From Cellvibrio sp. OA-2007 (GTDB taxonomy: Bacteria; Pseudomonadota; Gammaproteobacteria; Pseudomonadales; Cellvibrionaceae), in assembly GCF_000953825.1 (NCBI RefSeq), contig NZ_BBUL01000080.1, positions 1 to 64,000 of the forward strand: a stretch of 64,000 nucleotides of DNA, given 5' to 3'. The notes below the pieces were generated by a model. It made no database searches, was not told the DNA's origin, and saw only the letters and a program-made list of their open reading frames with translations. Both the position numbers and the translations under genes were made by a program. Positions within the stretch are counted from its first letter, which is position 1, and each line of letters opens with the position of its first letter. Positions 1 to 8,876 of this stretch are shown piece by piece.

Positions 1-540
1 TGAGCAAGGTAGAAGGAGTGTCACCTGCATTAATCGAAAGAGCAGGAGTAGGAAGCCACTACCTAAACTCGGCGCGCCAGTCTTCGACTCTACCATAAAG
101 CGATCGTTCACCTCTTCTAGCAGGCGATGGGCAAGGTAGGCCTCGTCTAGCAATGCTTCTAATTGGCTGTGTGGGTCGACAATCGAAGGCGGCGACATAA
201 AGTAATCGCTCGCGATTTTTAAAAGGGGCTCAATGTCTTTATCGATTCCCGCCTCTTTGGCCATACTGCGAATGGCGTCGATAAAGTCTGGCACATGTTT
301 AATGTAGCGCACCACAAAATCAGCTAATCCCTTGGTTGCCTGCTGTTCCGGTAATTTGATGGCGTTGTGCAGGCGCTTTTTACGGCACTCGACAAATTCC
401 AGCAATTTTCCAGTCGCAGAGTCTTGCTCCTGCACCTGCTGGATTAGCTGGCGAATAGGGTTTAGGGGGTCGCTCAATCTATTTCTCTGATAGTGGTTAT
501 AAGTGATCACATTAGCAGTCCTGCAAGTTGCTGCTGACAT
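1..540 (-). CDS. Unrecognised protein, C-terminus cut by left edge
   Basis: A minus-strand frame stays open from an ATG at 540 to the window edge (180 codons, no stop). I do not recognise the family. The product is soluble and mostly helical, with a cluster of charged residues (CRKKRLHN) near residue 50 and no signal peptide at the start. Other in-frame starts exist: GTG at 510 and TTG at 474, the latter just before the segment SDPLNPIRQL. None has a strong Shine-Dalgarno sequence, so the true start is uncertain. It is separated by about 150 bases from the next gene, which is on the same strand. Confidence 0.5.
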   Translation of the reverse strand, partial: MSAATCRTANVITYNHYQRNRLSDPLNPIRQLIQQVQEQDSATGKLLEFVECRKKRLHNAIKLPEQQATKGLADFVVRYIKHVPDFIDAIRSMAKEAGIDKDIEPLLKIASDYFMSPPSIVDPHSQLEALLDEAYLAHRLLEEVNDRFMVESKTGAPSLGSGFLLLLFRLMQVTLLLPCS

Positions 541-686
541 TCATAAGTCGCGCTTTAACAGTAAACCATGACTAGGCAAACGCAAGTGAGTCTTAATACC
601 GACTTTTTATAAAAACGCTGGCAATCGATGAAATCGACCTGAGGGATGCTTTTGGCGCCAGCAGGTCGATATCTTCAATATCAATA

Positions 687-1307
687 TTAAAATGCGCCAG
701 AGAGTTTCAAGCGGAGGGTGTTATCCAAGTCACCGCTGAAATATTGCTGAAATTGCAGGCTGAGGTCGAGGCTGCCGAGGGTCTGACCTATGCCTAATAC
801 GCCGTAAACTCCGCCGTTAATGTCGATATCTTCCGAGTAACAGTTGCTGCAATTACTGATGCTGCGCTCGGACCCCAGAATGCCGCTTACCCCGCCGCGC
901 AGGGTTACAAAGCTCATATTGTTCTGCCCAAAGCGATATTTGGGGCCGTACTCGGCAAACAGCATAAATGCGTTGGCATCGGATTCGGTGTAATCCGTAT
1001 CGCCCCAGTAGTCTTCAACATATTGGGAAAAAGCAGCGTTGTCGCGATAAAACAAAATGTTGGCACCTAGCACCAGAGTGTTTTCAGTTTTGCTGGAATA
1101 GTATTCAGCGGCACCGCCGATTGCGGTGGCAGTGTCTTCAATCCACTGTTCGCTGGCAGCTTGGGTATCGATAGTCACATGATCCACATGGCCGGACCAG
1201 CTCCAGCCGGTGTAGTCAGCGTTATTGGGGTTGTTGTTGGCGAATGCAGCCGTTGCGGTGAGCAAGCTGGCGCCAAGCAGGCAGCGGGTGAGCAGGGAGT
1301 TGGCCAT
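687..1307 (-). CDS. Secreted, probably outer-membrane beta-barrel-like protein
   Basis: About 206 residues. The chosen start (ATG at 1307) gives MANSLLTR followed by a hydrophobic stretch ending in TAAFA, a typical Sec signal peptide with cleavage near residue 23. Starts further upstream (1319 and 1322) only add residues before the signal. The mature part is rich in glycine, tyrosine and alternating hydrophobic residues, and ends in LRLKLSGAF, a terminal phenylalanine after a beta-strand pattern as used for BAM-dependent barrel insertion. Two cysteines in NCSNCYSED could form a disulfide or bind metal. No named family is recognised. It is transcribed away from hisB, so the 225-base gap at 1308-1532 holds both promoters. 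Confidence 0.6.
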   Translation of the reverse strand: MANSLLTRCLLGASLLTATAAFANNNPNNADYTGWSWSGHVDHVTIDTQAASEQWIEDTATAIGGAAEYYSSKTENTLVLGANILFYRDNAAFSQYVEDYWGDTDYTESDANAFMLFAEYGPKYRFGQNNMSFVTLRGGVSGILGSERSISNCSNCYSEDIDINGGVYGVLGIGQTLGSLDLSLQFQQYFSGDLDNTLRLKLSGAF

Positions 1308-1475
1308 AGAGTGATCCATCATAATGTATAAAGAGGTTGAAAAGCGGCAGGCAAGATACTGCTCTTGTGCCAGTTTGTAACGCATGAATGAGAATTTTGG
1401 GAGAAATTATCTGTATGGCAACTTAACAATCAGCCTAATAGGGCGGCTTTCCGTGAATTTGGCGCCCCGAGTCTA

Positions 1476-1481
1476 TATAAT
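1476..1481 (+). promoter_or_regulatory. Candidate -10 box of the hisB promoter
   Basis: A perfect TATAAT lies 52 bases before the hisB start, just after a GC-rich segment. No convincing -35 hexamer is seen at 16-18 bases upstream, so only the -10 is proposed. Confidence 0.4.
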
Positions 1482-1532
1482 TCGCGCTTTATTATGTGCC
1501 GCCGGACATTTTCCGGTTTGATGGAGTTCCGC

Positions 1533-2126
1533 ATGTCAGATCGCATTGCTCAAGTTACCCGCAACACACTGGAAACCAAAATCAGCGTCAGCCTCAATTT
1601 AGACGGTGCAGGTAAGGGTGTGTTTAATACTGGTGTGCCCTTTTTGGAGCACATGATGGATCAGATCGCCCGCCACGGCATGATTGATCTGGACGTAACT
1701 TGTGATGGCGACACCCATATCGACGATCACCACTCAGTGGAAGACATAGGCATCACCATCGGCCAAGCCATCGCCAAAGCGATTGGCGATAAAAAAGGCA
1801 TTCGCCGCTACGGCCACTCCTATGTGCCGCTTGATGAGGCGCTGTCCCGCGTAGTCATCGATTTCTCCGGTCGTCCGGGTTTGGTGATGCAGATTCCGTT
1901 CACTCAAAAGCGTGTCGGCCAGTTTGATGTGGAGCTGTTTTGGGAGTTCTTCCAAGGCTTTGTCAATCACGCCGGTGTGACCCTGCATGTGGATAACTTG
2001 CGCGGCCACAATGCCCACCACCAGATCGAAACCGTGTTCAAAGCCTTTGGCCGCGCCCTGCGTATGGCGCTGGAAAAAGATCCACGTATGGAAGGCATTA
2101 TGCCGTCCACCAAAGGTAGCCTCTAA
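1533..2126 (+). CDS. hisB: Imidazoleglycerol-phosphate dehydratase
   Basis: Catalyses dehydration of imidazole-glycerol phosphate to imidazole-acetol phosphate in histidine biosynthesis. The 197-residue product is the monofunctional dehydratase without the N-terminal phosphatase domain found in E. coli HisB, as in pseudomonads. The metal-binding histidine/acidic motifs are present: [13 protein letters not shown] near residue 43, DDHHSVED near residue 70, and a second GHNAHHQIE block near residue 167. The ATG at 1533 is chosen because it is preceded by GGAG at good spacing and gives the usual MSDRIA start. First gene of the his block; hisH follows after two bases. Confidence 0.97.
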   Translation: MSDRIAQVTRNTLETKISVSLNLDGAGKGVFNTGVPFLEHMMDQIARHGMIDLDVTCDGDTHIDDHHSVEDIGITIGQAIAKAIGDKKGIRRYGHSYVPLDEALSRVVIDFSGRPGLVMQIPFTQKRVGQFDVELFWEFFQGFVNHAGVTLHVDNLRGHNAHHQIETVFKAFGRALRMALEKDPRMEGIMPSTKGSL

Positions 2127-2128
2127 GC

Positions 2129-2791
2129 ATGACGTCAGCGGTTAACAAACAAACAGTGGCCGTCATCGACTACGGCATGGGCAATTTGCACTCGGTCAAA
2201 AGTGCGCTGGAGCATGTGGCTCCCGAGCAAAACGTGGTGGTGACCTCCGACCCCGCAGTTGTTGCAGCGGCAGATCGGGTGATTTTCCCCGGTGTAGGCG
2301 CAATTCGCGACTGCATGGCCGAAATCAACCGCCTGGGTTTTGACCAACTGCTGCGCGAGCAAATCGCCACCGGCAAACCGGTACTGGGGATTTGTGTGGG
2401 CATGCAGGCCTTGATGGACTTTAGCGAAGAAAACGGCGGGGTAGATTGCATCGGTATCTTGCCGGGAAAAGTGCGCTTCTTCGGCGAAAACCACACAGAT
2501 AGCACAGGCGCTCATTTAAAAGTGCCGCACATGGGCTGGAATCAGGTACATCACAATGATCACCCACTCTGGGCCGGTATAGCGCAGGACGAACGCTTCT
2601 ATTTTGTGCACAGTTATTGTGTTATCACCGAAGATGGCAGCTTGATCGCCGCAACTTGCGACTATGGCATTCAATTCCATGCGGCCTTAACACGCGGTAA
2701 TTTGTTTGTGGCGCAGTTCCACCCGGAAAAAAGCCATACCGCTGGGCTGCAGCTGTTGAAGAATTTTTTACATTGGGATGGCAAAGCCTGA
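2129..2791 (+). CDS. hisH: Imidazole glycerol phosphate synthase, glutaminase subunit
   Basis: Class I glutamine amidotransferase that supplies ammonia to HisF for closure of the imidazole ring. The 220-residue product has the nucleophile elbow GICVGMQ with catalytic Cys89, and the His198/Glu200 pair in FHPEKSH. The N-terminal DYGMGNLHS motif is typical of HisH. It begins two bases after the hisB stop, so the two are probably translationally coupled. A REP-like palindrome separates it from hisA. Confidence 0.97.
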   Translation: MTSAVNKQTVAVIDYGMGNLHSVKSALEHVAPEQNVVVTSDPAVVAAADRVIFPGVGAIRDCMAEINRLGFDQLLREQIATGKPVLGICVGMQALMDFSEENGGVDCIGILPGKVRFFGENHTDSTGAHLKVPHMGWNQVHHNDHPLWAGIAQDERFYFVHSYCVITEDGSLIAATCDYGIQFHAALTRGNLFVAQFHPEKSHTAGLQLLKNFLHWDGKA

Positions 2792-2797
2792 TCCCGC

Positions 2798-2875
2798 GTA
2801 GGTTGGTGGTGAGCTTGCGAACCCCAGCGCTGTTCAAGATGGTCATGTTGGGGTTCGTTCCTCACCCCAACCTAC
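2798..2875. repeat. REP-like inverted repeat between hisH and hisA
   Basis: The arms GTAGGTTGGTGGTGAG and CTCACCCCAACCTAC, extended by GCGAACCCCA and TGGGGTTCG, form a long imperfect palindrome around a central segment of about 20 bases. The type resembles extragenic palindromes starting GTAGG(N)TGG; a related copy lies at 8778-8861. It sits inside the his operon and could form an mRNA hairpin. Confidence 0.7.
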
Positions 2876-2898
2876 ATTCTGTTTAATTGAGATTGAAA

Positions 2899-3627
2899 AT
2901 GTTAATTATCCCCGCAATTGATTTGAAAGACGGCCAATGCGTGCGTTTGCGCCAGGGTTTGATGGATGATTCCACCGTGTTCTCCGACGATCCCGTCGCG
3001 ATGGCAGCACAATGGGTGGAGCAGGGTTGTCGCCGCTTGCATTTGGTGGATCTGAATGGCGCCTTTGAAGGCAAGCCGATGAATGGCGGTGTGGTTACTG
3101 CCATCGCCAAAGCCTACCCCAATCTGCCGATCCAAATTGGCGGCGGTATTCGCAATGCGGAAACCATCGAGTACTACCTCAATGCCGGGGTGCAGTATTT
3201 GATTATCGGCACCAAAGCGGTAAAAGAGCCGCAATTTGTGACCGATATGTGCAAACAATTCCCCGGCCACATTATTGTCGGCCTGGATGCTAAAGACGGC
3301 TGGGTTGCCACCGATGGCTGGGCAGAAGTCTCTAACATTCAAGCCTCTGAACTGGCCAAGCGTTTTGAGCAGGACGGCGTGAGCAGCATCGTCTACACCG
3401 ACATCGCCCGCGACGGCATGATGCAGGGTGTGAATGTGCAGGCCACAGTGGCCATGGCACAGGCCTCCAGCATCCCGATTATCGCCTCAGGCGGTGTGAC
3501 CAATATGGATGACATCCGCGCACTTAAAGCCGAAGCGCACAAAGGAATTTGCGGCGCCATCACTGGCCGCGCGATTTACGAAGGCACCTTGACCATGGCG
3601 GAAGCGCAGGCTTACTGCGACCAATAA
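2899..3627 (+). CDS. hisA: Phosphoribosylformimino-5-aminoimidazole carboxamide ribotide isomerase
   Basis: Performs the Amadori isomerisation of ProFAR to PRFAR in histidine biosynthesis. It is a (beta/alpha)8 barrel of 242 residues with catalytic Asp8 in [10 protein letters not shown] and a second aspartate in the YTDIARDGM segment. The phosphate-binding glycines appear in QIGGGIR and ASGGV. The ATG at 2899 is preferred over a TTG at 2887 because it gives the family-typical MLIIPAIDL start and has GAGA upstream. It follows a palindromic repeat rather than directly abutting hisH. Confidence 0.97.
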   Translation: MLIIPAIDLKDGQCVRLRQGLMDDSTVFSDDPVAMAAQWVEQGCRRLHLVDLNGAFEGKPMNGGVVTAIAKAYPNLPIQIGGGIRNAETIEYYLNAGVQYLIIGTKAVKEPQFVTDMCKQFPGHIIVGLDAKDGWVATDGWAEVSNIQASELAKRFEQDGVSSIVYTDIARDGMMQGVNVQATVAMAQASSIPIIASGGVTNMDDIRALKAEAHKGICGAITGRAIYEGTLTMAEAQAYCDQ

Positions 3628-3640
3628 GGGGATTTTATAC

Positions 3641-3892
3641 ATGAGCCCGACAGTCTTTAGGGCGGTTGAAGTGACGCATATATCAGCACATGGCGTTTGG
3701 CTGTTAGCTCACAACAAAGAGCTGCTGATGACTTACGACGATTTCCCTTGGTTCAAAGATAAATCGGTCGGCGCTATCTTAAATGTGCAAGAACAAAGCC
3801 CCGGTCATTTTTATTGGCCCGATATAGATGTGGATCTGACGGAAGAAATGATCGAACACCCAGAACGATTCCCTTTAAAAGCCAACGTTTGA
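3641..3892 (+). CDS. DUF2442 family small protein
   Basis: An 83-residue protein with the DUF2442 pattern: a short N-terminal beta region (VEVTHISAHGVWLL), the DDFPWF motif near residue 33, and the C-terminal YWPDIDVDL followed by HPERFPL. The function of DUF2442 is unknown; members often sit next to DUF4160 genes in possible toxin-antitoxin-like pairs, but no DUF4160 partner is present here. It lies 13 bases after hisA with its own AAGGGG ribosome site and 17 bases before hisF, so it is almost certainly co-transcribed with the histidine genes. Confidence 0.8.
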   Translation: MSPTVFRAVEVTHISAHGVWLLAHNKELLMTYDDFPWFKDKSVGAILNVQEQSPGHFYWPDIDVDLTEEMIEHPERFPLKANV

Positions 3893-3909
3893 TTAGTTAA
3901 GAGTTATTT

Positions 3910-4683
3910 ATGGCACTCGCAAAACGCATTATTCCCTGCCTCGATGTCGATAACGGTCGCGTGGTAAAGGGCGTCAATTTTGTCGGTATCCGCGATGCGG
4001 GTGATCCGGTGGAGATAGCCAAGCGCTATAACGACGATGGCGCCGATGAAATCACCTTTCTCGATATCACCGCCACCCACGAAGGGCGCGATACCACGGT
4101 GCATACGGTGGAGAAAATCGCCAGTGAAGTGTTTATCCCGCTCACCGTTGGCGGCGGTATTCGCACCGTGGATGATATTCGCACCATGCTCAATGCCGGT
4201 GCCGATAAAGTCGGCATCAACTCGGCGGCCATCTACAACCCGGAGTTTGTGAAAGCGGCTTCGGATCGTTTTGGTGCCCAGTGCATAGTGGTCGCCATAG
4301 ACGCGAAAAAAGTCAGTGTGGACGGCGAAGCGCCGCGCTGGGAGATTTTCACCCACGGCGGGCGTAAACCTACCGGCATTAATGCGGTGGAGTGGGCGAT
4401 CAAAATGGCGGAGTTTGGCGCAGGGGAAATCCTGCTCACCAGTATGGATGGCGACGGCACCAAAAAAGGTTATGACCTGGCGGTAACCCGTGCGATCAGC
4501 GATGCGGTGCCGATTCCGGTTATCGCCTCAGGCGGTGTGGGCAACTTGCAGCATTTGTGTGACGGCGTGACGGAAGGCCGCGCCGATGCGGTATTGGCAG
4601 CGAGTATTTTCCACTTTCGCGAATACACTGTGCCGCAGGCGAAAGCGTTTATGCGCGCTCAGGGAATTGAGGTGCGGCTGTAA
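3910..4683 (+). CDS. hisF: Imidazole glycerol phosphate synthase, cyclase subunit
   Basis: Uses ammonia from HisH to convert PRFAR into imidazole-glycerol phosphate and AICAR. The 257-residue barrel has the catalytic aspartate in [12 protein letters not shown] and the second one in VVAIDAKK. Phosphate-binding loops LTVGGGIRT and IASGGVG are intact. Last gene of the his block; a strong bidirectional terminator follows 33 bases later. Confidence 0.97.
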   Translation: MALAKRIIPCLDVDNGRVVKGVNFVGIRDAGDPVEIAKRYNDDGADEITFLDITATHEGRDTTVHTVEKIASEVFIPLTVGGGIRTVDDIRTMLNAGADKVGINSAAIYNPEFVKAASDRFGAQCIVVAIDAKKVSVDGEAPRWEIFTHGGRKPTGINAVEWAIKMAEFGAGEILLTSMDGDGTKKGYDLAVTRAISDAVPIPVIASGGVGNLQHLCDGVTEGRADAVLAASIFHFREYTVPQAKAFMRAQGIEVRL

Positions 4684-4716
4684 GGCTTGTTGCAAAAACA
4701 CCCCCGCTGAAATACA

Positions 4717-4745
4717 AAAAGGGCGCTCTGTGAGCGCCCTTTTTA
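4717..4745. terminator. Bidirectional terminator between hisF and the DUF6316-like gene
   Basis: GGGCGCTC-TGT-GAGCGCCC is flanked by A5 on the left and T5 on the right, so it can end transcription from both converging genes. Confidence 0.9.
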
Positions 4746-4765
4746 TGCTCGGCCTAAAGCGTACT

Positions 4766-4990
4766 TCAGGCCGCGCGGTACTGTTTTAGCATGTCCGATA
4801 CTTTTGGTTCGGATGCTTGAATAAAGTCGATGAATTCACCAACGCCAATTTCAGCGTCGTTGTGGCTATCAAACGGGCCTATATCCACACCCTCGCGGGT
4901 GGTGTAGTACCAGTAGCCATCTTTTTGTAGGTAGCGACCATGGCGCGAAGGTACTGAACCCTGTTCGCCTGCTCTGTTTGATGTAGCCAT
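4766..4990 (-). CDS. Small conserved protein, DUF6316-like
   Basis: A 74-residue soluble protein. The core has GRYLQKDGYWYYTTREG followed by GPFDS, a compact aromatic-rich pattern that I associate with DUF6316 proteins of gammaproteobacteria. The family call is from memory of the pattern and no function is known. The ATG at 4990 is chosen because AGGAG lies seven bases upstream and it removes an unlikely 20-residue extension. It converges on hisF across a shared terminator. Confidence 0.7.
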   Translation of the reverse strand: MATSNRAGEQGSVPSRHGRYLQKDGYWYYTTREGVDIGPFDSHNDAEIGVGEFIDFIQASEPKVSDMLKQYRAA

Positions 4991-5144
4991 ATACAACTCC
5001 TCGCGTCTATTCCTGAAAATCGGATCCTTCAGCGGTTGATCAAATATCACCCGTGATGATTATAGACAGCATTGGGAACTACCGGCTAGATTTAGTTGGT
5101 CTTTTATATATGCTTTTTTATAACCAAAAGTAAGTATTTTAAAT

Positions 5145-6017
5145 TTAATGCGCCATTTTTAAAGGTTTGAAGACTAAATCCAGAGAAAAAGGATCAATCG
5201 GTAGCCAAATTTGTGGCCAGAGACCCATGGGTGGGGCGATACAGCGAGTCTGTTTTGTATTGTTCAGCGGCTGCGCATGTGGCATCAGTTGCGATGCTTT
5301 GACCAGCTGAACTTGATAGTGATCCAGCAGCGATTGTAATTGCTCCAACTCATGCAGTGTTTCGGGATAAGGGTGGCCAATGGCGATGGCCGAACCATGT
5401 TGCTGTGCCAGTTTGAGGGCGCGAATCAATTGGTATTTGATGTTGCTGGTGGTGCGCTCATCATCCAAAAATACATCGCGCTTGCGGCTGGGCAGATGAA
5501 TCTTTTCCGCCATAGCTAGCGCTTGAGTTTGGGCGCTGGTGCGGCTATCGACAAAATACAATTGCCGCTGCTGTAGTTCCTCCATCAACCAGCTCATGGG
5601 TTCAGCTTGCTCGGTCAGCTGGCTGCCCATGTGATTGTTGAGACCTTTAATATGGGGAATATTGGCTAGGTTTTGGCGCAATACAGCAAGAAATTCACCG
5701 CGCTGCATGCCGCTCGTTAATCCACCGCGCCCCAGTGGATAGTTGTGCTGATTGCTCATGGGCGCGTGGAGCATAATCTCTTTGCCGCTGCGATGGGCGC
5801 GCTCGGCCAGCTCGATTCCGTGGGGGGTAAAAGGCAGTACGGCGAGGGTGAAATCGCCGCTTAAATCTGCCGTGCGCTTGCCTAGGGTGAGATTGTAGCC
5901 AATATCATCGATGATGATTGCCAAACGATTTGAGGCGACCACTGGCAAGCTGAGAAGCGTCGCAACCCAGAGCAAGGTCAGGCCTAACGTCAGGCGATGG
6001 GCGCGCGGTTTTAACAC
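5145..6017 (-). CDS. Divergent polysaccharide deacetylase family protein (YibQ-like)
   Basis: A 290-residue periplasmic protein with an N-terminal signal (hydrophobic LTLGLTLLWVATLLSLPVVA). The NodB-like fold is recognisable from LAIIIDDIGYN at the mature start, MLHAPMSN, LNNHMGSQLT and the C-terminal AIAIGHPYPET. These are the landmarks of the DUF610/YibQ group, whose substrate is not established. It starts with GTG only six bases after the ctpA stop, implying translational coupling. The gpmI-envC-ctpA-yibQ order is conserved in Pseudomonas and E. coli relatives. Confidence 0.9.
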   Translation of the reverse strand: MLKPRAHRLTLGLTLLWVATLLSLPVVASNRLAIIIDDIGYNLTLGKRTADLSGDFTLAVLPFTPHGIELAERAHRSGKEIMLHAPMSNQHNYPLGRGGLTSGMQRGEFLAVLRQNLANIPHIKGLNNHMGSQLTEQAEPMSWLMEELQQRQLYFVDSRTSAQTQALAMAEKIHLPSRKRDVFLDDERTTSNIKYQLIRALKLAQQHGSAIAIGHPYPETLHELEQLQSLLDHYQVQLVKASQLMPHAQPLNNTKQTRCIAPPMGLWPQIWLPIDPFSLDLVFKPLKMAH

Positions 6018-6023
6018 GCGACT

Positions 6024-7439
6024 TTATTCGCTGTCGCCCGTGGTGGACTGTTCTGGCTCAACGGCTATATCAGGTGCTATGGGCGCAACCTCTGTTTTAG
6101 CCGAGAGCGGTGAGCTCTGAATAAAAATATGCAGCCCTTTTAACAGGTTCAACGCTTCGTGTAGCTGATTATCTTCTTTGAGTAACTCGGCGCTGCTGAT
6201 ACGTTTTTTGGCGCGATCTTTACTGGTGCTTTCTTTGCCTCCCTTGCTATTGCCGAGGTGGCGGGCGAGATCAGCTTCGGTGGTATTTATGCCCGGTTGA
6301 ATGGCGGTGACTTGCACCCGTTCTACATCTACATCCGGCTCAATTCCCTGTGCCTGAATTGAGCGGCCATTGGGGGTGTAATAGAGTGCAGTGGTGAGTT
6401 TGATCGCGCGGTCATTGCTGATTGGGATCACCGACTGCACTGAGCCTTTGCCAAAACTGCGCGTACCCATGATGACGGCGCGCTTGTGGTCTTGCAGCGC
6501 ACCGGCGACTATCTCGGACGCAGACGCAGAGCCATCGTTAATTAGCACTACCAGCGGTAAGTTATGGGTGAGATCACCTTCTTCGGCGTTATAGCTGATA
6601 TTGCTGTTGTCGAGGCGACCTTGGGTGTAAACCACTTGGCCGCCGTCGAGAAAGGCATCGACCACTTCCACCGACGACTGCAACACCCCGCCGGGATTAT
6701 TGCGCAAATCCAGAATAACGCCTTTGGTTTCAGGGTTTCTTTTTAATTGAGCGCGCAACTTTTTGGCCACATCTTTGCCGGTATCGAGTTGAAATTGGGC
6801 GAGGCGAATATAAAAATAATCCTGCTCCAGTACCCGCGTGCGCACACTTTGCACCTTGATGATATCGCGTACCAAGTCAAAATCGATGGGTTGATCAGCG
6901 CCGTCGCGCATCACCGTAATTTTGATTGAGCTATTTTTTGGGCCGCGCATCAAATTGATGGCTTTGGTTAAGTCCATGCCTTTGACCGGTTGGTCGTCGA
7001 TACGGATAACAATATCGCCCGACACTATGCCTGCGCGCGCCGAGGGGCTGTCATCAATTGGGGTAACAACTTTGACAAAACCTTCATCGATACTGACCTC
7101 TAAACCGATCCCGCCAAATTCACCGGAAGTGCTGGCTTGCAAGTCGGCAAAGGCTTCTTTATCGAGATAGGCGGAATGGGGATCAAGCTCGGCGATCATG
7201 CCTTTGATGGCATATTCGAGTAGTTGGGCATCGTCGATTTGATCGACATAGCCGTTGCGTACATGGTCGTAAACGCGGGTGAAGGTGCGCAGTTCTTCAA
7301 GCGGTAACAAACCGGCGTCAGTATTGGCTTTGTTGTCGGCTTGGGCGGGCGCCATGAGTACACTGAACAGCGCGCAGGGAACAGCCAGCCTGATAAAAAC
7401 AGGTGCTTTAAACGGGAAAGTAAAAGCAGCGCGAAACAT
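6024..7439 (-). CDS. ctpA: Carboxyl-terminal processing peptidase (S41)
   Basis: A periplasmic serine protease of about 471 residues that in relatives degrades peptidoglycan hydrolases. A signal peptide ends near the APAQA segment. An N-terminal helical region is followed by a PDZ domain (GGIGLEVSIDEG to about residue 170) and the S41 catalytic domain. The nucleophile is the serine in DGSASASE and the general base the lysine in RSFGKGSVQ. The ATG at 7439 is chosen over 7484 because GGAG lies just upstream and it gives a clean signal peptide. The C-terminal 80 residues are charged and of low complexity. Confidence 0.95.
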   Translation of the reverse strand: MFRAAFTFPFKAPVFIRLAVPCALFSVLMAPAQADNKANTDAGLLPLEELRTFTRVYDHVRNGYVDQIDDAQLLEYAIKGMIAELDPHSAYLDKEAFADLQASTSGEFGGIGLEVSIDEGFVKVVTPIDDSPSARAGIVSGDIVIRIDDQPVKGMDLTKAINLMRGPKNSSIKITVMRDGADQPIDFDLVRDIIKVQSVRTRVLEQDYFYIRLAQFQLDTGKDVAKKLRAQLKRNPETKGVILDLRNNPGGVLQSSVEVVDAFLDGGQVVYTQGRLDNSNISYNAEEGDLTHNLPLVVLINDGSASASEIVAGALQDHKRAVIMGTRSFGKGSVQSVIPISNDRAIKLTTALYYTPNGRSIQAQGIEPDVDVERVQVTAIQPGINTTEADLARHLGNSKGGKESTSKDRAKKRISSAELLKEDNQLHEALNLLKGLHIFIQSSPLSAKTEVAPIAPDIAVEPEQSTTGDSE

Positions 7440-7579
7440 AACGTCTCCGATAGCGCAACAACTGAAAAATAAGCGCGACATCAAGGTCGCAATCTGAATG
7501 GCTTAGCGGGCGCACACTAAGCTAAACCATAAAAAAATGACAGCCGCCCCAAAAAATAATTCCGGCGCCAGTGTAGGGG

Positions 7580-8755
7580 TTAACCGCGCGCTAACCAACC
7601 ACCGGGATCTATAGGCTTACCATTGTGGCGAATTTCAAAATATAAACCGGTTGCCGCCTGACCACCCGAATTGCCGACGTTGGCGATGGCTTCACCGGCG
7701 CGCACGGGTTCACCGGCTTTTTTTAATAAACTTTGGTTGTGGGCATAGAGGCTTAAATAACCTTCGCCATGGTCAACAATCACCAGCAGACCGTGGCCGC
7801 CAAAATAATCGGCAAAGACAACCCGGCCATGATGCACCGCTATCACCGCATTGCCCATAGGGGCAGCAATATAAGCGCCATTCCAATTCATTTGTCCGGC
7901 AATTCGTGCGCTGCCAAAGCGATGAATCATGCTGCCTTGCGTTGGCCAGGGCAAGCGGCCTTTGCGCAGCGAGAATTTTTCGCCGCCTTTGGGCAGGGGC
8001 ACATAGCTGGGGGAGTTGATGGCGCCGGTGGTGGCGACACGTTTAGTTACTCGTTCTAACAGCGCCTGCAAGCGGCGGCGATCATTGTTGAGCTGGTTGA
8101 GTTCCTGACTTTTATTTTTCAGCTGGCTATTCACTTTTGCCAGCGCTTGCTGACGTTGCCCGTGAATGGTTTTGAGCTGCGCGCGCTGGGCATCCAGCTC
8201 CGCTTGCATAGTGCCTAATTCAAGCGTTTTTTTTTCTATTTCCGGGGTGAGTGCATCGATGCGGGTGATGGTATCCAAATAAGCTTGCATCTTGCTGGTA
8301 TGGGCTTCCATGAAGTAACTGTGGTATTTCATGATGCGTGATAACTGATCGGGCGATTCCTGATTTAGCAGTACCTTCACTTCACTCTGCTCGCCGAGTT
8401 TGTGCGCCGCGCGCATTTGTTCGGCAATCTGCGCCTGCTGATTTTTGCGCGCCTGCTCTAATTGGCTGCGCTCGTTTTTTAATTGCTCCAGCTCTTTGTT
8501 TTGTTCATTGAGCTGCTTGTTGATATCGCTCGCTTTCTTTTGCAGCTCGTTGATTTGTTTTTCCGACTTTTCCAGATCTTTTTGCAAATCTGTACGAGTA
8601 CCCTGCACATTTTTTAATTCTTGTTGCAGCGCCTCGATTTCTTTTTGCAGTTTTGCCATCTCGGCTTTTTCGTCGGCGAGCGCAAAGGTGGCGATGCTAC
8701 AGACCAAGCCCGCAAAAATAATTCCGGTAATCGATGCAAACAAACGATTCATCAT
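7580..8755 (-). CDS. envC: Murein hydrolase activator EnvC-like protein
   Basis: A 391-residue periplasmic protein: signal peptide ending at FALADE, a long coiled coil (roughly residues 30-250, heptad-rich Lys/Glu/Gln), then a C-terminal LytM (M23) domain. The LytM domain is degenerate. The usual zinc-binding His/Asp of the first motif is replaced in MNWNGAYIAAP, and the usual LHFE motif reads LYFEIR. This fits EnvC, which activates amidases at the division site instead of cutting peptidoglycan itself. It lies downstream of gpmI after a REP-like element and upstream of ctpA. Confidence 0.93.
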   Translation of the reverse strand: MMNRLFASITGIIFAGLVCSIATFALADEKAEMAKLQKEIEALQQELKNVQGTRTDLQKDLEKSEKQINELQKKASDINKQLNEQNKELEQLKNERSQLEQARKNQQAQIAEQMRAAHKLGEQSEVKVLLNQESPDQLSRIMKYHSYFMEAHTSKMQAYLDTITRIDALTPEIEKKTLELGTMQAELDAQRAQLKTIHGQRQQALAKVNSQLKNKSQELNQLNNDRRRLQALLERVTKRVATTGAINSPSYVPLPKGGEKFSLRKGRLPWPTQGSMIHRFGSARIAGQMNWNGAYIAAPMGNAVIAVHHGRVVFADYFGGHGLLVIVDHGEGYLSLYAHNQSLLKKAGEPVRAGEAIANVGNSGGQAATGLYFEIRHNGKPIDPGGWLARG

Positions 8756-8777
8756 TGTTATAGATCTGATAGGAAAC

Positions 8778-8861
8778 GTAGGATGGATGGCGCGCTAGCG
8801 ATACCCATCAACTTTGGTCGTGAATGCCAGGCGGGTATCGCTTGCGCTCCACCCACCCTAC
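8778..8861. repeat. REP-like inverted repeat between gpmI and envC
   Basis: The arms GTAGGATGGATGGCGCGCTA and GCGCTCCACCCACCCTAC, with inner GCGATACCC and GGGTATCGC, form a long imperfect palindrome. It is related in design to the element at 2798-2875. It lies inside a likely operon. Confidence 0.75.
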
Positions 8862-8876
8862 ACAATTAGGCACACA

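Noticed and set aside
3641-3892. Toxin-antitoxin pair at the DUF2442 gene
   Set aside because: No DUF4160 or other partner gene lies beside it; both neighbours are histidine enzymes.
7580-8755. EnvC as an active M23 peptidase
   Set aside because: The metal-binding residues of the LytM domain are replaced, as expected for an activator and not an enzyme.
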